Positions 60,550 to 64,000 of a stretch of 64,000 nucleotides of DNA are shown piece by piece. The notes beneath the pieces are model-generated. The model did not search any database. It had not been told where the DNA came from and saw only the letters and a program-made list of their open reading frames with translations. The stretch's first letter is position 1. Every line of letters begins with the position of its first letter. This stretch comes from Cupriavidus pauculus (GTDB taxonomy: Bacteria; Pseudomonadota; Gammaproteobacteria; Burkholderiales; Burkholderiaceae). The stretch spans positions 49,829 to 113,828 of the forward strand of contig NZ_VZOW01000019.1 in NCBI RefSeq assembly GCF_008801835.1. Reading direction: 5' to 3'. Position numbers and translations under genes: made by a program.

Positions 60550-62112
60550 ATGTTCGTACGCGTTCTCAAGTTCAGCCTGTCGGTCATCGCGGTGTTTGCC
60601 GTGGTGTGGATTGCCACGCTCCTCTGGTGGCAGTCGATCAACCGCATGCCGACTTCCACGGACATCGTCACGCATCTGTTCCTGCTGCCGGCCGGCATGA
60701 TCGCCGCCTACCTCGTCATCCGCGGCGCGCTCGACGGCATCCGGCGCAACGTCCTGGCCATGCGCGCCACGCCCGCGGCCGCCACTGAGGCGGCGCAGGC
60801 CGGCGGCGAATTGCCCGAGACCCAGTCCGACGATCCCACGCGCCGCTGGCATGCGCCCGTGCTGGCCAGCGCGCTGCGCAGCACGCACGGCGCCGGCGCG
60901 GCGATGACGCTGGCTGCGCTGGTCGCGCAGAAGCGGCCAGAAGTTGGCGACGCGCTGCACGACGGCAATCCGCTCTATGCGGCGCCGATTGCAGAGCTCG
61001 ACATGGACCTCGACGCTACGCGCGCGGCGCTGCGCCAAATCGACGCCGAGCTGGACTGGAGCGACGAAGCGGTGCGCATGGTGGCGTTGGCCGCCGACAT
61101 CTCGCAGCGCCTGCTGGCCGAAGCGTTCGCGCGCTACCCCAGGCTGTTTCCGGCGCCCGCCGCAGCGAGCGCTGCGCAGTCCGAACCGATCCATCTGGTA
61201 CTGACGCTGCTGCTGCCCCGCGCCACCGACCCGGCCCACCAAGCGGCGGCGGCCGGGCTGGTGCGCCAGCAACTGGCCGCGCTGTGGCCGGTGGATCGCA
61301 TCACGCTGGAACCGCTGGCCGCGCGCGGCGATGCCGACGCGCTGTTGCTGCTCGATCGCGCCGTCACCACGCTCAATCGCCAGCCCGAGCGCGTCGTGCG
61401 CGCGCTGGTGGCGGCCGAGTCGCTGATCGGCCAGCGGGCCGTCGCTGCGCTGCGCCATCACGACAAGCTGTTCGGCCCCGATTGCCCGCACGGCGTGGTG
61501 CCGGCGGAAGCCGCTGCGGGCCTGCTGCTGGCGCCCCCCGTCGCGTCGTTCGCCAGCGAGATCGGCGTGGACGACGCCAGCGCGCCGACGCAACTGGGTC
61601 GTGCCTGCGTGGCCCGGCTCGATGCGCCATCGGCCGACAAGGGCCTGCCTCGCACGGTCGTGCTGGCCAACCTGATTGCACAAGCGGTCAATCAGTTGAC
61701 GCCCGCCGCGCAGACGCCCGACAACCAGGACAAACATGGCGACAACGCGTCAGCCGCGGCCAGCGACGCCGCCGAACCACAGCCGCCGGAAATCGGCGCG
61801 GTGCTTGCGGACATCGTGCCGCATCCGGTTCGCACGCTCGAAGTAGCGCGAGTGTTTTCCGATCGCTTCCCGGACCGCGACCTGTCCACCGATCTGCTGC
61901 CGGTAGGCGCCGCGTGCGGCTACACCGGCGCCGCCAGCGCACTGCTCTGCGTGGCGCTGGCTCACCAGATGACGCAGGAAGCCGGCGCGCCGGTGCTGGC
62001 CATCAGCGCCAGCGACGCACAGCAGCGCGGCGCGATCGCCATGTCGCCGCCGGCCGGTGCCGATGTAGAGGCCCCTCAAGATGCGCAGGACGCGGCGGCA
62101 GTTGCCGCATGA
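60550..62112 (+). CDS. T6SS-locus membrane protein of unknown function
   Basis: A 520-residue protein between the PAAR gene and tssM. Two hydrophobic segments near 9-27 and 42-60 anchor it. The soluble part has Ala-rich helical stretches; near the C-terminus, PVGAACGYTGAASALLCVALA looks like a thiolase or ketosynthase core strand-helix, followed by LAISASDAQQRGAIAMSP. Genes in this position occur in several Burkholderiales T6SS loci with no defined role. It starts 46 bp after the PAAR stop and ends 46 bp before tssM, so it is part of the operon. The thiolase likeness is weak. Confidence 0.65.
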   Translation: MFVRVLKFSLSVIAVFAVVWIATLLWWQSINRMPTSTDIVTHLFLLPAGMIAAYLVIRGALDGIRRNVLAMRATPAAATEAAQAGGELPETQSDDPTRRWHAPVLASALRSTHGAGAAMTLAALVAQKRPEVGDALHDGNPLYAAPIAELDMDLDATRAALRQIDAELDWSDEAVRMVALAADISQRLLAEAFARYPRLFPAPAAASAAQSEPIHLVLTLLLPRATDPAHQAAAAGLVRQQLAALWPVDRITLEPLAARGDADALLLLDRAVTTLNRQPERVVRALVAAESLIGQRAVAALRHHDKLFGPDCPHGVVPAEAAAGLLLAPPVASFASEIGVDDASAPTQLGRACVARLDAPSADKGLPRTVVLANLIAQAVNQLTPAAQTPDNQDKHGDNASAAASDAAEPQPPEIGAVLADIVPHPVRTLEVARVFSDRFPDRDLSTDLLPVGAACGYTGAASALLCVALAHQMTQEAGAPVLAISASDAQQRGAIAMSPPAGADVEAPQDAQDAAAVAA

Positions 62113-62158
62113 CCCTGCACGATCCAATCCAGAGATAGAAAGTTCCAGACCGCCCCTT

Positions 62159-64000
62159 ATGCAACGTATCCTCAGATTCCTGACCCACACTCGCACGTTG
62201 TCCGTGCTGGGTGTCGTGGCGCTGACCATCGTCCTGCTGTTTCTGGCGAAATCGCTGGAACTCGGCTTGATCTGGGTGGGCGTGGCGATTGGCCTGCTGA
62301 TCGTGGCATGGCTGATCACCTTTGCCTGGCGCCATGTGCGCGCCCGGCAAGCCAGCTCGCGGCTCGGCGTGATGCTGGAAAAGCAGGCCAACGACGCGGT
62401 CGAGGAAGCGCCATCGGAAAAGCGCGGCGAAGTGGAAGTGCTGCGCAGCCGCCTGGTCGACGCCGTAAAGACCATCAAGGGCTCCAAGCTGGGCCAGATG
62501 TCCGGCAGCGAGGCGCTCTATGAACTGCCGTGGTACATCGTGATCGGCAACCCGGCCGCGGGCAAGAGCACGGCGGTGCTCAACTCCGGCCTGCAGTTTC
62601 CGTTTGCCGACAAGAGCCAGGCGGTGATCCACGGCATCGGCGGCACGCGCAACTGCGACTGGTTCTTCACCACCGAAGGCATCCTGCTCGACACCGCCGG
62701 CCGCTATGCGGTGCACGACGAGGACCGCAAGGAGTGGCTGGGCTTTCTCGATCTGCTCAAGCGCTACCGGCCCAAGGCGCCGATCAACGGCATCGTGGTG
62801 ACCGTCAGCATTCCCGAGATTACGCAGAGCCGCCCCGAATTTGCCATCCAGTTGGCGAAGAATCTGCGCCAGCGCGTGCAGGAGTTGACCGAGCGCCTGG
62901 AAGTGATCGCGCCGGTCTATGTAATGTTCACCAAGGCCGACCTGATCACCGGCTTTACCGAATTCTTCAGCGACAGCGACAAGCACGAGCGCGACCGCGT
63001 TTGGGGCGCCACGCTGCCGTTCGCTCCGGGCGAGAAGCTCGACGTGGCCGGCACGTTCGACGCCCGCTTCGACGAACTCTACGACGGCTTGAAGGAAATC
63101 AGCGTGGCGCAGATTGCGCAGGCGCGCGGCGGCAAGCTGTCGCCGGGATTGCTGAGTTTTCCGCTGGAATTCGCCTCGATCAAGCCTGCGCTGCGCAGTT
63201 TCCTGATCACGCTGTTCGATGACAATCCGTTCCAGTACAAGCCTGTATTCCGCGGCTTCTACTTCACCAGCGCGGTGCAGGAATCGGCCACCAACAGCAT
63301 TTCGGCCGAACGCATCGCCAACCGCTTCGGACTGAAGCTCGACGGCACCACCAAACAACAGGAAGTGTTTTCGAAGAACGGCTTCTTCCTGCGCGACCTG
63401 TTCTCGAAGGTGGTATTCGCCGATCGCCAGACCGTGCGCCAGTTCTCCAGCCCGGCCAAGATCCGCGCGCGCTTTGTCACGTTCTTTGGCCTGGTGGTGT
63501 TGCTGGGCGCGCTGCTGGGCGGCTGGACCTGGTCCTACATCGGCAACCGCCAGCTCACTGCGAATGTGCAGGCCGATCTCGACAAGATCGTGCGCATGCA
63601 GGAAAACCGGGTCGATCTGCGCGCACGCCTCGAAGCACTGGACATTCTGCAGGACCGCATCGAGCAATTGGAGCGTTATCGCAGCGAGCATCCGGTGGCG
63701 CTTACGCTCGGCCTGTATCAGGGCGACACGCTGCAGCACAAGCTGCTGGACGAGTACTACAACGGCCTGCGCCAGGTGATGCTCAAGCCGGTGGGCGGCG
63801 CGATCGAGCGCTTCCTTGCCGAGGTGAACGCGCACCCGGACCAGCTTGCAGCGATGGTGCGCCCGCCCGAATCGGGCGCCGCCTCGACCACGCTGGTGGC
63901 CGCGCAAGGACCGGGCGCCCTGCCCGTCGCCGCCGGGGCCACCGGGGCTTCCGCGTCCGCCGCACCATCGGCCGCGCCGGCCTCGGCCGCCGTCGCCATG
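62159..64000 (+). CDS. tssM: TssM (IcmF-type) T6SS inner-membrane protein, C-terminus cut off by window edge
   Basis: The large membrane-complex protein that spans to the periplasm and binds TssJ. The visible part is 614 codons; the family has about 1,100-1,300, so half is beyond the edge. Two N-terminal helices (about 16-30 and 37-56), Walker A GNPAAGKST at 130-138 in the cytosolic NTPase-like domain, and a third helix near 440-460 are present, followed by the start of the periplasmic region (an Ala-rich stretch near the edge). The ATG at 62159 has no clear ribosome binding site. No internal stop occurs in the visible part. Confidence 0.95.
   Translation, partial: MQRILRFLTHTRTLSVLGVVALTIVLLFLAKSLELGLIWVGVAIGLLIVAWLITFAWRHVRARQASSRLGVMLEKQANDAVEEAPSEKRGEVEVLRSRLVDAVKTIKGSKLGQMSGSEALYELPWYIVIGNPAAGKSTAVLNSGLQFPFADKSQAVIHGIGGTRNCDWFFTTEGILLDTAGRYAVHDEDRKEWLGFLDLLKRYRPKAPINGIVVTVSIPEITQSRPEFAIQLAKNLRQRVQELTERLEVIAPVYVMFTKADLITGFTEFFSDSDKHERDRVWGATLPFAPGEKLDVAGTFDARFDELYDGLKEISVAQIAQARGGKLSPGLLSFPLEFASIKPALRSFLITLFDDNPFQYKPVFRGFYFTSAVQESATNSISAERIANRFGLKLDGTTKQQEVFSKNGFFLRDLFSKVVFADRQTVRQFSSPAKIRARFVTFFGLVVLLGALLGGWTWSYIGNRQLTANVQADLDKIVRMQENRVDLRARLEALDILQDRIEQLERYRSEHPVALTLGLYQGDTLQHKLLDEYYNGLRQVMLKPVGGAIERFLAEVNAHPDQLAAMVRPPESGAASTTLVAAQGPGALPVAAGATGASASAAPSAAPASAAVAM

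Overview
The window is GC-rich chromosomal DNA, densely coding on both strands. Its gene content fits a betaproteobacterium of the Burkholderiaceae, most likely Cupriavidus or a close relative. The pointers are a CzcE-like periplasmic metal protein, a B12-riboswitch-controlled cbtBA pair, several LysR regulators next to transporters, and a type VI secretion (T6SS) cluster in Burkholderia/Ralstonia-like order. This placement is inference from gene content. I saw no tRNA, rRNA, transposase, integrase or CRISPR array.

Positions 1-26027 are metabolic and stress genes: a truncated dicarboxylate/amino-acid symporter; an orphan RND pump with a near-consensus promoter and a leader of about 240 nt; a LysR / MFS / creatininase-family unit; a catalase-like peroxidase with cytochrome b561; a YdfG-type dehydrogenase; a metal and corrinoid patch (czcE-like, cbtA, cbtB, cobalamin riboswitch, and a histidine-phosphatase-like protein that appears to lack its catalytic His); an iron-uptake unit (fecI, fecR, TonB-dependent receptor) with a Fur-box-like site; an acyltransferase; an MFS exporter; two further LysR genes; argC; an EamA permease; two tandem Hsp20 genes with a heat-shock-type promoter; and an LEA-like lipoprotein.

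Positions 26080-64000 are a T6SS locus that continues past the right edge. A leftward arm runs from a TPR lipoprotein through tssB, tssC, hcp, tssE, tssF, tssG, tssH to vgrG and an effector module. A rightward arm carries tssJ, tssK, tssL and a second vgrG. Further right are a leftward vgrG module and a rightward tagX, PAAR, membrane protein and tssM. Each of the three VgrG genes has its own cargo: (1) DUF4123 adaptor, VasX-like pore former and a DUF6708-like putative immunity protein; (2) a VgrG with its own C-terminal adaptor-like domain, an unassigned two-helix toxin and a GTGA-overlapped immunity protein; (3) DUF4123 adaptor, DUF3304 lipase immunity protein and a Tle1 phospholipase.

The main anomaly is tssF. 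Its last 60 or so codons lie in a different frame, so this baseplate gene is either broken, misassembled or translated in an unusual way. No tssA, tagF or post-translational regulator is visible; they may lie beyond the window.
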